A stretch of 64,000 bases of DNA, taken from the NCBI RefSeq assembly GCF_004745865.1, contig NZ_SRKZ01000001.1, forward strand, positions 1,302,001 through 1,366,000, in the 5' to 3' direction. Origin of the DNA: Hymenobacter wooponensis (GTDB lineage Bacteria > Bacteroidota > Bacteroidia > Cytophagales > Hymenobacteraceae). The notes beneath the pieces are model-generated. The model made no database searches. It had not been told where the DNA came from and worked only from the letters and a program-made list of their open reading frames with translations. Positions 44,601 through 53,432 of this stretch are shown here, one piece after another (the stretch's first letter is position 1; every line of letters starts with the position of its first letter). The position numbers and the translations under genes are program-made.

Positions 44601-44811
44601 TTTCGCTGCTCAGCACAATGTCCGCAATGTCGGCATCCGTGAGCTGCAGGGTCTGTTTGTTGGTTTTGAAGTGATTTAGAATAGCCTGCGGAGCGGCTTT
44701 TCTCTCAGATTTCGCGGATGATAAATTGCCCTGGCTGAAGGAGGAGTACCCTGCTAAAAGCAACGCGCCCACCATCACCGGCCGAGCCAGTACTGGTAAG
44801 AATTTCGTCAT
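41671..44811 (-). CDS. Secreted M36 (fungalysin) metallopeptidase with PA, PKD-like and T9SS domains
   Basis: 1046 residues. Signal peptide 1-27 ends SSFSQ. FTP propeptide domain at ~40-140. The M36 catalytic domain has a PA domain inserted at ~460-580 (FADKVQNAQKAGAIGVVVIN). Zinc motif HEYGH at 600-604, with the third ligand in GEGWSDW at ~628. An Ig/PKD-like domain is at ~820-905, then a type A T9SS domain (SPNPTNSAANLSF, ASGVYIVRL) at ~965-1046. The proenzyme is exported by T9SS and digests proteins outside the cell. The leading 586-base AT-rich region upstream probably controls it. No residue is missing. Confidence 0.96.
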   Translation of the reverse strand: MTKFLPVLARPVMVGALLLAGYSSFSQGNLSSAKSERKAAPQAILNHFKTNKQTLQLTDADIADIVLSSETTSKSGARHLYLQQMYQGIEIHNAISTLTLSKDGQVLNVANRFEKDLAKRIKTNKAKVTPDASVRTAARHLGLSLKQSLDVQRRASGNDNEMVFSTGGISLEPIPAKLVYQPLEDGSLRLAWEVSIYEKDALNWWNVRLDANTGEVLDQDNLVTHCEFDNDGPGGVPLRETASAPRATETKPFNFATAMIEATNGSGYNIYPLVTESPNHGPRVFVGLDAADKDASPKGWQYSPEGVSTKTRGNNVFAYEDPDNKNNYTTSYFTDGGPDFKFDFPIDFSKQPVTYRDAAITNLFYWNNIMHDVWYQYGFDEASGNFQYDNFDRAVGGVDPVLAEAQDSRNITATRNNANFSTPRDGSAPKMQMYLWAGIPDKDMFRITSPSTLAGSYPAQQGTFSKPLSPEPVTGKLVLAQTTAAVSAEGCSAFTNAAAIAGNIAVVYRGTCGFADKVQNAQKAGAIGVVVINNAPGAPIAMGGTPTVATPAIVIPAVMISDVSGAAVRQQLDASQEVIVSLKNSSVELDGDFDNGIIAHEYGHGISNRLTGGRLNTSCLGNAEQMGEGWSDWFGLMLTMKPGDVAAKVRGIGTYASGQPTTGNGIRPAPYTTDFKVNSYTYGATNNTTLAAPHGIGFVWSTMLWDMTWGMIDQYGFDADLYHGKGGNNMAMQLVIDGLKLQPCQPGFVDGRDAILLADRLNNGGANQELIWRAFAKRGLGFSAKQGMTTSRTDQVEAFDMPPLYACSAPTIKVTPATAGFKGAAANTIYLGYGAQTVTLEASGDPTFAYTWTVAGPATTGLSSTTVANPVFKPTMAGMYTFTVTAVNSDKCTRTATVKINVIDVRCGNKNDKVQVCHKGGNLLCIGADGVADHLAHGDMVGTCEDGKSSGLLADESAAESMKLTASPNPTNSAANLSFTLAQSGTYRLEVVNLLGSVVAVVAEGNGDAGESFSYQFNRGKLASGVYIVRLTSGKQNNFTRIMLQD

Positions 44812-45397
44812 GTGCTATACGGTTGTGGATTGAAAGGCTTGAATGATTTGAAATAGTAGCTTTTGTTGTCTATTTCCTATATTTTATTTTCTCATGACAA
44901 TATTTTATACATAAAAAAACAACAATATTCACATGGAATTCATCTAACTAGAATAGGCCTACAGCCTCTCATAATGGCTTATTTAGCTCATCAGTAAGCC
45001 CTTAACACTAACTTATTATAGTTTTAATACTATTTATACCTCCATAAATCCCAACTTAATAACGTCATTCAATTAACACTATGACTATTAGCAATTTACA
45101 TACATAGTTATCTTTTCACCTCATTTCAACAGCCCTACTCACTCATGCAGGAAGCCAAACGGCCTGGTTGCGTAGGTCAACCAAGTGGAAATTAAGGAGA
45201 CTAGATTTCAAGTTGCTTGTTGATCAGTGCAGTTCCTACTGACCGCCTTACCCCTCTTCTAATGCCGGAACAGCCCGTTTCACTTACTCCTATTTCGTAG
45301 GCCACCTGCTGCTGTGAGCAGCCACTACTGCCGTTCAGTACTGAGTTGTTGGGGCGGTAAAAGCGCGCTAATCCGATAGGTCGTGTAGATTTGCCGC
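44812..45397. other. AT-rich intergenic region between M36 and HupE-like genes
   Basis: 586 bases between divergent genes. 44860-45120 is markedly A+T-rich with runs of A and T, consistent with promoter or bent DNA. A TAGATTTG box lies at 45386-45393, four bases before the HupE-like ATG, too close for a usual leader. No gene seen. Confidence 0.6.
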
Positions 45398-46012
45398 ATG
45401 TCGGTATTCCAAACGTATCTGCAGCTCGGGTTCTACCACATCTTCAACCTGAGCGCCTACGACCATATGGTGTTCCTGCTGGCCCTGTGCGCGCCGTACG
45501 TACTGCGCGACTGGAAGCCTGTGGTGGCTTTGGTCACGAGTTTCACCGTAGGCCACTCCCTTACCCTGGCGCTGTCTACGCTGGGCGTGGTGAATTACTC
45601 GCCCAAGCTCATCGAGATTCTGATTCCCATTACCATCATCATTACCTGCCTGGCAAACCTGCTGCAGGCCGGCCGGCCTACTACCCGCATCAGCCCCAAC
45701 CGCCGCGACACCGTAGGGCCGATTGTACTGACCCTACCCAACTTGCTGGCTGCCGTCTTCGGCCTGATTCATGGGCTGGGTTTTTCCAGCTACCTCCGTG
45801 AGTTGCTAGGCCACCAGAGCCGCCCCGTGCTGGAGCTATTGGCTTTTAATGTTGGCGTAGAGCTGGGCCAGCTGCTCATTGTAAGCATTATTCTGCTGCT
45901 AGGCCTATTGGTGTTGCGCGTATTCAACGCTGCCCGCCGCGACTGGCTCCTCGTCACTAGTGGCGCCGCATTAGGTATTGCTCTGATCCTGCTGCTAGGC
46001 CAGATGCAGTAG
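45398..46012 (+). CDS. HupE/UreJ family membrane protein
   Basis: 204 residues, six to seven spans. The HupE/UreJ pattern is seen: FNLSAYDHMVFLLALCAPY, SFTVGHSLTLALSTLG, GLIHGLGFSSYLRELLG and AFNVGVELGQLLIVSI, with His in each metal-type position (DHM, GHS, IHG). Members are nickel/cobalt permeases or cofactor-associated membrane proteins. It is 10 kb from ureD, so a nickel supply role for the urease is possible but inferred. It is the first gene after the long AT-rich gap. Confidence 0.9.
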   Translation: MSVFQTYLQLGFYHIFNLSAYDHMVFLLALCAPYVLRDWKPVVALVTSFTVGHSLTLALSTLGVVNYSPKLIEILIPITIIITCLANLLQAGRPTTRISPNRRDTVGPIVLTLPNLLAAVFGLIHGLGFSSYLRELLGHQSRPVLELLAFNVGVELGQLLIVSIILLLGLLVLRVFNAARRDWLLVTSGAALGIALILLLGQMQ

Positions 46013-46023
46013 TAAGTGACTGC

Positions 46024-46155
46024 GTGATGAGGAAGTAAACGGCACGTTATCCTGAGTGCAGCTACCGACTGGCCTAGGCTTGTGCTAACACAGTAAGATC
46101 CTGCGCATGCTCAGGATGACGTGCTGTTTACTTCCCGCCCCAACCTCCTCATCAC
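46024..46155. repeat. Long intergenic inverted repeat (family C)
   Basis: Outer arms GTGATGAGG (46024) and CCTCATCAC (to 46155), then AGTAAACGGCACGTTATCCTGAG versus CTCAGGATGACGTGCTGTTTACT. The repeat has imperfections. Part of it recurs at 11231-11266. It contains a GGCCTAGG heptamer in the loop. No gene content. Confidence 0.8.
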
Positions 46156-46289
46156 TTCTACTTCACTCGTTCACTCTTATGCGTGCAACGCGCCAGTCCG
46201 GTGTGTGTCTTTCGCGGCACGCGAGGATATAAGTCGCTAGGCCAGTATCTTCGCTTCTTTCCGGCGTCTTTCACTCCCCTTTTCATACT

Positions 46290-48656
46290 ATGTTGAAACC
46301 TACACTGCTGGCCGCTGGGCTGGTGGCTCTGCTGGCCGCTCCGGCGCTGGCGCAGAACACCAACTCCGGCACCGACAAATTTGCCCAGCTCGGCCAGGAG
46401 CTGCCCACGCCTAACACGTACCGCACGGCTTCGGGCGCCCCGGGCCGCGACTACTGGCAGCAGCGCGCCGACTACAACATCAAGGTAACGCTCAATGATG
46501 CCGACCAGAGCATCAGCGGCACCGAGGATATCACGTACACCAACCTCTCGCCCGACAAGCTCAGCTACCTGTGGCTGCAGCTCGACGCCAACATCTACGA
46601 CCCCAAGTCGATGACGGCCTCCACCCAAACGGCGGAGCTGCGGGATAAAATGTCGTTCCAGACGCTGGAGTACCTGGAGCGCACCAGCTTCGACGGCTCG
46701 TTTAAGATCGACGACATCCGGATGAAGGGTGGCAATAAGCAGTTGCCGCACACCATCAACTATACCATGATGCGTGTAGACCTGCCCCAGGCGCTAGCCC
46801 CCAAGCAGTCCGTTACGTTCACGGTGAAGTGGCACTACACCGTCAACGACCAGAAGAAAACCGGGGGCCGCTCGGGCTACGAGTATTTCGAGCAGGACAA
46901 GAACTACCTCTACGAAATTGCGCAGTTCTACCCCCGCATGGCCGTCTACGACGACGTGAATGGCTGGCAGCACAAGCAGTTCCTAGGCCAGGGTGAATTC
47001 ACGCTGCCCTTCGGCGACTATAAAGTGGCCATTACGGCTCCTGCCGACCACGTAGTAGGCGCCACCGGTACCCTGCAGAACCCCGACCAGGTGCTGACGT
47101 CTACGCAGCGTAAGCGCTTCGACCAGGCCAAAGCTTCCTCGAAGCCGGTGGTTATCGTGACGCAGGACGAGGCCACCAAAGCCGAGCAAGGCCGCGCCAA
47201 AGGCACCAAGACCTGGGTCTATGACGCCAAAAACGTGCGTGACTTCGCCTGGGCTTCCTCGCGGAAGTTTATCTGGGACGCCATGGGTCTCAAGATTGAG
47301 GGCAAGCCCATCGTGGCTATGTCGTACTACCCCAAGGAGGCCAACCCGCTGTGGGGCCAGTACTCCACGCAGGCCGTGGCCCACACCCTCAAGACGTACT
47401 CTAAATTTACTATCCCCTATGAGTACCCGGTGGCTATTTCCGTGCACGGCCCCATTGGCGGCATGGAGTACCCCATGCTCTGCTTCAACGGCTACCGCCC
47501 CGAGGCTGATGGCACCTACTCTTCGGCTACCAAGTATGGCTTGATTTCGGTAGTTATCCACGAAGTAGGCCACAACTTCTTCCCGATGATTGTGAACTCC
47601 GATGAGCGCCAGTGGACCTGGATGGATGAAGGCCTGAACACCTTCATGCAATACCTCACGGAGCAGGAATGGGAACGGGGGTACCCCTCGCGCCGCGGCG
47701 AGCCGGCTCAGATTGTGCCCTACATGGCCATGAACCCGAACCTGCAGAACCCCATCATGACCAACTCGGAGACGGTGCTGCAGCTGGGCAACAATGCCTA
47801 CGGCAAGCCTGCTACCGCCCTGAACATTCTGCGCGAAACCGTAATGGGCCGTCAGCTATTCGACTACGCCTTCAAGACTTACTCCCAGCGTTGGGCCTAC
47901 AAGCACCCCAAACCCGCCGACTTCTTCCGCACCATGGAAGATGCTTCGGGCGTGGACCTCGACTGGTTCTGGCGTGGCTGGTTCTACGGCACAGAGCACA
48001 CCGACCTGAGCATCGAAAACGTGCAGTGGTACAAAGTCGACTCCAAGAACCCCGACATTGAGAATGCCGCCCGCCGCGAGGAGCTGAACGCCGCTCCCAA
48101 GAGCCTCTCGCAGCAGCGCAACCTCCAGGATATCAGCAAAACGCTGGTGGACGAGCGCCCCGAGCTGAAGGACTTCTACAACAATTACGACCCACTGGCG
48201 GTATCGGAAACCGATAAGGCCCGCTACCAGCAGTACGTGTCGAAGCTGAAGCCCGAGCAGCAGGAGATCCTGAAGAAGGGCCTCAACTTCTACCAGGTGA
48301 ACCTGAAGAACCTAGGTGGCCTAGTGATGCCGGTTATCATTCAGATGACCTACGCCGACGGCACAAACGAAGTGGTGAACATTCCGGCCGAAATCTGGCG
48401 CCGCAACAACGCCGAGATAACCAAGGTGTTCATCACCGAGAAGCCCGTGGCCTCGTTCACCCTCGACCCCTACCTGCAAACCGCCGACACAGACCTCTCA
48501 AACAACGGCTTCCCGCGCAAGCTGGCGCCTTCCCGCTTCGAGCTGTTCCAGCAGCAACAGCAGGCCGCCCCGCAGAACCCCATGCAGCAGCGCAACGTGT
48601 CGTCGCAGCAGCCTAAGCAGAGCGGTGGTACTACCGGTGCTACCGGTGGTAACTAA
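46290..48656 (+). CDS. Secreted M1 family aminopeptidase
   Basis: 788 residues with signal peptide 1-21 (LLAAGLVALLAAPALAQ). M1 features: GPIGGMEYPML, corresponding to the GAMEN exopeptidase motif, and the zinc site H424 E425 H428 in HEVGHNFF with the third ligand E447 in MDEGLN. The C-terminal part includes KPVASFTLDPYLQTADTD and a Gln/Gly-rich tail (~755-788). It is typical of the Bacteroidota M1 group that removes N-terminal residues in the periplasm or surface. No T9SS domain. A terminator follows. Confidence 0.95.
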   Translation: MLKPTLLAAGLVALLAAPALAQNTNSGTDKFAQLGQELPTPNTYRTASGAPGRDYWQQRADYNIKVTLNDADQSISGTEDITYTNLSPDKLSYLWLQLDANIYDPKSMTASTQTAELRDKMSFQTLEYLERTSFDGSFKIDDIRMKGGNKQLPHTINYTMMRVDLPQALAPKQSVTFTVKWHYTVNDQKKTGGRSGYEYFEQDKNYLYEIAQFYPRMAVYDDVNGWQHKQFLGQGEFTLPFGDYKVAITAPADHVVGATGTLQNPDQVLTSTQRKRFDQAKASSKPVVIVTQDEATKAEQGRAKGTKTWVYDAKNVRDFAWASSRKFIWDAMGLKIEGKPIVAMSYYPKEANPLWGQYSTQAVAHTLKTYSKFTIPYEYPVAISVHGPIGGMEYPMLCFNGYRPEADGTYSSATKYGLISVVIHEVGHNFFPMIVNSDERQWTWMDEGLNTFMQYLTEQEWERGYPSRRGEPAQIVPYMAMNPNLQNPIMTNSETVLQLGNNAYGKPATALNILRETVMGRQLFDYAFKTYSQRWAYKHPKPADFFRTMEDASGVDLDWFWRGWFYGTEHTDLSIENVQWYKVDSKNPDIENAARREELNAAPKSLSQQRNLQDISKTLVDERPELKDFYNNYDPLAVSETDKARYQQYVSKLKPEQQEILKKGLNFYQVNLKNLGGLVMPVIIQMTYADGTNEVVNIPAEIWRRNNAEITKVFITEKPVASFTLDPYLQTADTDLSNNGFPRKLAPSRFELFQQQQQAAPQNPMQQRNVSSQQPKQSGGTTGATGGN

Positions 48657-48677
48657 GCTTTCTTCCTACTAGATTTG

Positions 48678-48710
48678 AACAGCCGGGCCGTTTGGTCCGG
48701 CTGTTTTTTT
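48678..48710 (+). terminator. Terminator of the M1 gene
   Basis: AACAGCCGGGCC and GGTCCGGCTGTT pair around GTTT and are followed by a seven-T run. The next gene starts six bases later. Confidence 0.9.
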
Positions 48711-48716
48711 ATTTCT

Positions 48717-49220
48717 ATGCTATCTACTCTACAAGCTCAGGTCTTCAGTGAAGACACCGAAATTGTGCGTGCAGCCTTTGCCGAGTTGACTGAAATAGGG
48801 GGCGAAGAGGTCTTTCAGTTCTATGTAGGTTTGCTGGAATCAACCCGTCCGTTGATACGTAACCGAGCGGCTTGTGGGATTATCGAAATTGGGGACCAGC
48901 GAGCCGTTCAACCGCTGCTCCATGCTATTTTAAAGACAGAAAATATAGGCGCTAATGGCACCTTAGTTTATGCTCTAGGCCACTTCGACTGCAATAATCT
49001 GTTCAAGGAGATATGCCTTATTCTTTTCTATCATGGCTACGAAGCTCGCCAGATGGCTTGGATGATTATAGACGATACTGAATTCACAGTAGCCCTTGCA
49101 GACTCTCTTAAAATAAGGAAGCATTGGCATATGCTCAAGGAAGATACCGTCAGGCAAAAGCAACTTGAGAAACTGGAGTTAGAATATATAGAAGAGTTCC
49201 TGGATGACTACCTACTGTAG
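48717..49220 (+). CDS. HEAT-repeat-like protein
   Basis: 167 residues from ATG 48717; the frame is open to 48675 but that part lies in the M1 terminator, so the ATG is chosen. Helical pairs such as FAELTEIGGEEVFQFYVGLL, RNRAACGIIEIGDQRAVQPL and GTLVYALGHFDCNNLFKEIC have the length and Ile/Ala pattern of HEAT or Armadillo repeats. These mediate protein binding; no partner is evident. It has no signal peptide after this start. It is an isolated gene, closed by its own terminator. Confidence 0.75.
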   Translation: MLSTLQAQVFSEDTEIVRAAFAELTEIGGEEVFQFYVGLLESTRPLIRNRAACGIIEIGDQRAVQPLLHAILKTENIGANGTLVYALGHFDCNNLFKEICLILFYHGYEARQMAWMIIDDTEFTVALADSLKIRKHWHMLKEDTVRQKQLEKLELEYIEEFLDDYLL

Positions 49221-49292
49221 AAATCATTAGGACTGGCCTAGCGCCAGTACAGCCTGCTTTATAAATCGAGATTACTGCTCATTGGACCACAT

Positions 49293-49330
49293 AAAAAAAG
49301 CGGCCGGCGAATTTCGCCGGCCGCTTTTTG
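49293..49330. terminator. Terminator between convergent genes
   Basis: AAAAAGCGGCCGGCGAAA-type arms (GCGGCCGGCGAA and TTCGCCGGCCGC) pair perfectly with no more than a tiny loop; A and T runs flank both sides, so it can serve both the HEAT-like gene and the TonB-receptor gene. Confidence 0.9.
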
Positions 49331-49356
49331 TGCGGAGTAGTACTACTAGGTAGCGC

Positions 49357-52300
49357 TTAGTTGAAAATGTAGCGCACACCCAGCTGGCCCTGCCAACGCG
49401 AGGTCAGGTTAGACACGTCCCAGGCATTGGTGCGGGTAGCAATGGTGCGGGGGAATGAGAAGGTAGGCTGCACACCGTTGCCGGTAGATTCTACGCGGAG
49501 CAGTTCGGTAGCATTGTTCTGTACCGAGTACTGACGGCCCCAATCGTTGTTGAGCAAGTTGCCCACGTTAATCACGTCGAAAGTCACCTGGAGGGTGTTC
49601 TTCTTGCCACCTGCCTGGAAGTTGAAGTCCTGGGCTACGCGAATATCCACTTGGTGCGTCCAGGGCAGACGAGCGGCAAAACGCTCGGCGTACTGGCCAC
49701 GGTGGCTACGCAGGTAGGGGTCGTTGTTGATGAAGGCCTCCAACTGGTCCTGTACCTGAGCCAGGGTGCGGCTGTCGGTAGATACCAGCTTGATTTCGTT
49801 GGCGTCACGTACATCGCGGGGGATGTAAATCAGGTCGTTGCCGTTGTTGCCGTCGCCGTTCAGGTCGGTGCTGTTGCCGTACACGTAGGTGAGCGGCTGA
49901 CCCGATAGGCCTTCGTACACCGCCGAGATAGTGGTAGCCAGTTTGTCGCCGGCGTAGTGGAAGGTGTAACCAGCGGTAGCCAGCAAGCGGTGACGACGGT
50001 CGTTGAGCGAGTAGCTCAGCTCCGGGTTGTTGGGGTCGGTGATGATCTGGTTGAAGCCGAAGTTCGACGAAGCCGTAGTGTTGAAGCCACTGTTCACGTC
50101 TTTCGACTTACCATAGGTGTAGGCCACCATCGTGTTCAAGCCATCCGAGAACTGCTTCTGCAGCTGACCCGTGAAGTTGTAGCGGAAACCCTTGTTGGTG
50201 TTCTGCAGCACGTACACGTTCGTGAAGTTCTGATCTACGCGGCGGGCGTTGCCACCGGCGTACACAGGGCGTTGGTCGGGACCAGCCAGCTTGCCAACGG
50301 GAGCCGCCAGGTTAGCGTCCTGGTAGTAGATATCGTTGATGGTCTTCGAGTATACCCCTTCCAGGGTAGCCAGCACGTCGCCGGGCAGGCGGAAGTCCAC
50401 GGCCAGGTTCGAGCGCCACACTTGGGGCAGCTTGAAGTCTTTCGACAGCGTGTTGATCTGGGCCGTTTTAGCAGCACCTGAGCTGTAGGTAGTCGGAATC
50501 TTGCTGATGTCCGTCTCGATGGTCGAGAGGTAGCGGGGGGTGTTAGGATTAGCCGAGTTGTACGAGGCGTTGTTGATATCGAGGTTGCCCTGAATCATAC
50601 CGCTGTTGGTGTAGCTGTTGGCAATCCAGGTATAGGGCACACGGCCCGTGAAAATACCTGTACCGCCGCGCAGCTGCACTTTCGCATCGTTGTTCACATC
50701 GTAGTTGAAACCCAGGCGAGGTGCCCACAGCAGCTGGCCGTTCGGCATGTTCTGGGTGTTGATGTCGCCGTATTTGGCGAAAGCCGTCTGGCTAGCCACG
50801 CGGGGGTTGTACACGGGCTTGTCGGTAAACACGGGCACGTCGAGGCGTAGGCCAGCGGTCAGGCGCAGGTTCTCGATGGGCGAGTACTGGTCCTGCACGT
50901 AGAAGCCCAGCTGCATAGCTTTGAAAGCCGCAGCGCCATCACCGGTGGTGGGGTAAGCAGCTTGTACGCGGGTAGCTTTATCGTTGTAGAAATTCTGCAG
51001 CGAGGAGAACGTGTAAGCGCCATTGCCATCGGCAATGAACAGGTTGCGGAACTTGAAGGCCTCGTTGTGCGTGCCCACCGTGAGGGTATGCTTACCGAAA
51101 GCGGCCGTCAGGTTGTCGGTTACTTCTACAATATCCTGGTTCAGGCTGTTCAGAGCCGAGCTACGCTCCGTACCGAAGATGTAGGTGTTGCCGTTGTCGG
51201 AGATGCTGAAGGAGGGCAGCAGGGTGCCGCGGGTATCCCGACGGTCACGAATGCGGCTGTAGCTCAGCAACAGCTTATTGGAGAAGCGGCCGAGGCGGCT
51301 GTTCAATTCTGCTACCGAGCTGTTGGTTACGTTGCTGAAACGGTAGCCGTTGTTGCCGAAGCGGAAGTTGATGGAAGAGCGAGTCAGGTTGTCGGCGAAG
51401 GCCTCCACGTAGTTGTGACGGATAGTCAGCTGGTGGTTTTCCGAGAGGTTGAAGTCCAGACGACCAAAGATCTTATTGCTTTCGGTGCGGTTGGTTACGC
51501 TGCCGTAGTTACCCACTTCGTAGCCGTATTTGCGCCGGGCCGAATCAGCAATCGTAGCCAGGGTAGCGGGGTTGATGCCGGAAGCCGAAGTACCGGGGTC
51601 GAAGCCCAGCGGCGTGCTGGCGCGGGCAATTTCACCGTTCAGGAAGAAGAAGACTTTGTCTTTCACCAGCGCGCCACCTACGCGGGCACCAGTCTGGTAG
51701 TTGTAGAACTCATCGGCCTTGGTGCGGGGCTCCGTCACGCTCTTGCCAATGGTGTTCTGGTTGCGGCCAAAGCCGTAGATGGAGGCCGAGAAGTCGTTCG
51801 AGCCCGAGCGGGTAATGGCGTTGATACCACCACCGGTGAAGTTGCCCAGGGTTACGTCGTAGGGAGCAATAACCACCTGAATTTCCTGGATGGCGTCCAG
51901 AGCAATGGGCTGGGTGCCAGCCTGTCCGCCGGGGGTAGCGCTGGGGGCCAGACCAAACACGTCGTTGTTTACCGCGCCGTCAATGGTGATGTTGTTGTAG
52001 CGGTTGTTGGCGCCGCCAATCGAGTTGCTAGTGCCACCGTTCGCCTGGGGCGTGAGGCGGGTAAAGTCGTTCAGGGAACGGTTCAGAGTGGGCAGGCGCT
52101 GCAGTTGCTCGCGCGAAATGCGGGTTTCAGCACCAGTGCGGCTAGCGTTCATAATGCCATCGCGACGGGTGCTCACTAGTACATCTGCTAGCTGCTCTGT
52201 GGCCTCGCTGAGGTTGATATCGAGGCGCTGGTTCTGCCCCAGAGTCAGGAAGATGTTTTCACGGGTTACATCCTTGTACCCAATGAACGTCACTCGTACG

Positions 52301-52542
52301 CTGTAGGGGCCACCTACCCGCATGTTCTGCAGGTTAAAACGGCCTTCTGAGTTAGTAGGAGCAATATATTGGGTGTTGGTAGGATTGTGCACCGCAATAA
52401 TCGTGGCCCCAGGCAGGCCAGCGCCCGACTGGTCGGTAATTGTGCCGCTCATGGCAGCAGTGGTGCTTTGCGCCATGCCCAACCTCGCTGACAGTAACGT
52501 CAGAATCAGCAACACCAAATGGCGTAAACGTAAGTTACTCAT
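49357..52542 (-). CDS. TonB-dependent receptor, Oar-like
   Basis: 1061 residues from ATG 52542 (MSNLRLRHLVLLILT); the earlier in-frame start at 52599 is less likely. Signal peptide ~1-25 ends GMAQ. Carboxypeptidase-regulatory-like domain at ~30-115 (SGTITDQSGAGLPGATI), plug at ~120-250 with the TRRDGIMNASR turn and LDAIQEIQV, then a beta-barrel to the C-terminal RYIFN, a typical terminal aromatic strand. It imports a ligand through the outer membrane using TonB/ExbBD. Oar-like receptors take peptides or proteases in Bacteroidota; no SusD partner is adjacent, so a glycan role is not supported. Confidence 0.94.
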   Translation of the reverse strand: MSNLRLRHLVLLILTLLSARLGMAQSTTAAMSGTITDQSGAGLPGATIIAVHNPTNTQYIAPTNSEGRFNLQNMRVGGPYSVRVTFIGYKDVTRENIFLTLGQNQRLDINLSEATEQLADVLVSTRRDGIMNASRTGAETRISREQLQRLPTLNRSLNDFTRLTPQANGGTSNSIGGANNRYNNITIDGAVNNDVFGLAPSATPGGQAGTQPIALDAIQEIQVVIAPYDVTLGNFTGGGINAITRSGSNDFSASIYGFGRNQNTIGKSVTEPRTKADEFYNYQTGARVGGALVKDKVFFFLNGEIARASTPLGFDPGTSASGINPATLATIADSARRKYGYEVGNYGSVTNRTESNKIFGRLDFNLSENHQLTIRHNYVEAFADNLTRSSINFRFGNNGYRFSNVTNSSVAELNSRLGRFSNKLLLSYSRIRDRRDTRGTLLPSFSISDNGNTYIFGTERSSALNSLNQDIVEVTDNLTAAFGKHTLTVGTHNEAFKFRNLFIADGNGAYTFSSLQNFYNDKATRVQAAYPTTGDGAAAFKAMQLGFYVQDQYSPIENLRLTAGLRLDVPVFTDKPVYNPRVASQTAFAKYGDINTQNMPNGQLLWAPRLGFNYDVNNDAKVQLRGGTGIFTGRVPYTWIANSYTNSGMIQGNLDINNASYNSANPNTPRYLSTIETDISKIPTTYSSGAAKTAQINTLSKDFKLPQVWRSNLAVDFRLPGDVLATLEGVYSKTINDIYYQDANLAAPVGKLAGPDQRPVYAGGNARRVDQNFTNVYVLQNTNKGFRYNFTGQLQKQFSDGLNTMVAYTYGKSKDVNSGFNTTASSNFGFNQIITDPNNPELSYSLNDRRHRLLATAGYTFHYAGDKLATTISAVYEGLSGQPLTYVYGNSTDLNGDGNNGNDLIYIPRDVRDANEIKLVSTDSRTLAQVQDQLEAFINNDPYLRSHRGQYAERFAARLPWTHQVDIRVAQDFNFQAGGKKNTLQVTFDVINVGNLLNNDWGRQYSVQNNATELLRVESTGNGVQPTFSFPRTIATRTNAWDVSNLTSRWQGQLGVRYIFN

Positions 52543-52986
52543 AGATAAACGTTTGTTGAAAAAAGCCCCTTTTTTAAAAGGGCCGCAAAGGTATATCACT
52601 TTTCAACAAATTGAATTATACCTATAAAACTAAAATCTTTACAGTGTTACTATAATGTTATGTATCAACGATTAACGGCTTTAAAATTAATTCAAAACGC
52701 TAAAACAGCTTGTTAAACATATGTATATAATCAAACTCTAATTATCAATAAATTATATTTTTCAAATAAGTAGTGTTTTTAGATCAATTTGACAATAAAA
52801 CTATCATTCTTTTAAAAAGTCAATTACTCTTATATCTATCCTATTATTTAGTATAGGTTATGTCCTAGCTCAACTGGCAGCACTCGGGTTGCTAGTTATC
52901 CAGCTTATCTAACAAGATTATACCACCCGATTCGAGGGTTTTCTTGCTAGCTTGAGGCATCCTTCCATCTCCTACGTTTACAACCC
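52543..52986. other. AT-rich intergenic region upstream of the TonB receptor
   Basis: 444 bases between divergent genes. 52600-52860 is strongly A+T-rich with poly-A/T tracts. It holds the -7 box at 52586-52593. No gene recognised. Confidence 0.6.
52586..52593 (-). promoter_or_regulatory. Possible -7 box TACCTTTG of the TonB receptor gene
   Basis: CAAAGGTA on the plus strand is TACCTTTG on the minus strand, identical to the box at 1333-1340 and to the TAnnTTTG consensus. It is 44 bases upstream of the ATG. The -33 element is not at the usual spacing. Confidence 0.4.
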
Positions 52987-53361
52987 ATGGGACTCCTTGA
53001 TGCCATCCTCGGTAATGCCTCCGAAACCGATGCCCAACAAATTCAATTAGAGCTAAGCCAACTCTTGGCCCCCGGCGAGCAAGTGCGTAACGCTTACGCC
53101 GTCATCCGTGACTTGCTGGTGTTTACTACCAAGCGCCTGATTTTAGTGGATAAACAGGGCGTAACGGGCAAAAAGCGCGAATATCTTAGCCTCCCCTACC
53201 GCAGCATTGAGCGGTTCTCGATGGAAACTACCGGCCATTTTGATATGGATGCGGAGCTGAAGATTTGGGTGCGCGGCCAGACGGAGCCCATCAGCAAAAC
53301 CTTCCGCAACGACAAGCACATCTACGACGTGTACCGCGCCCTGAGCGAATTTGCCGTGTAA
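52987..53361 (+). CDS. PH domain protein (bPH_1, YvbH-like)
   Basis: 124 residues, one domain, PF08000 pattern: MGLLDAILGNASE at the start, LLAPGEQVRNAYAVIRDLLVFTTKR, LVDKQGVTGKKREYLSLPYRSI, and the closing helix HIYDVYRALSEF. These bacterial PH-like domains form oligomers in the cytosol; partners are unknown. It is a single gene, 444 bases from the divergent TonB-receptor gene. Length is normal. Confidence 0.9.
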   Translation: MGLLDAILGNASETDAQQIQLELSQLLAPGEQVRNAYAVIRDLLVFTTKRLILVDKQGVTGKKREYLSLPYRSIERFSMETTGHFDMDAELKIWVRGQTEPISKTFRNDKHIYDVYRALSEFAV

Positions 53362-53432
53362 GGGGAGTGGCCTACGTGCAACCTTAGCGCACTTCCTCGG
53401 CTCCTAAGTCTGTACTGAACCCCACCCAATTT

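Noticed and set aside
50962..52179. Long plus-strand open frame (about 405 codons) opposite the TonB receptor
   Set aside because: Val/Ala/Gly-rich shadow of the receptor gene; no start context or family similarity.
49357..52542. SusC-type glycan receptor
   Set aside because: No SusD gene or glycoside hydrolase is adjacent; the protein resembles Oar-like receptors.
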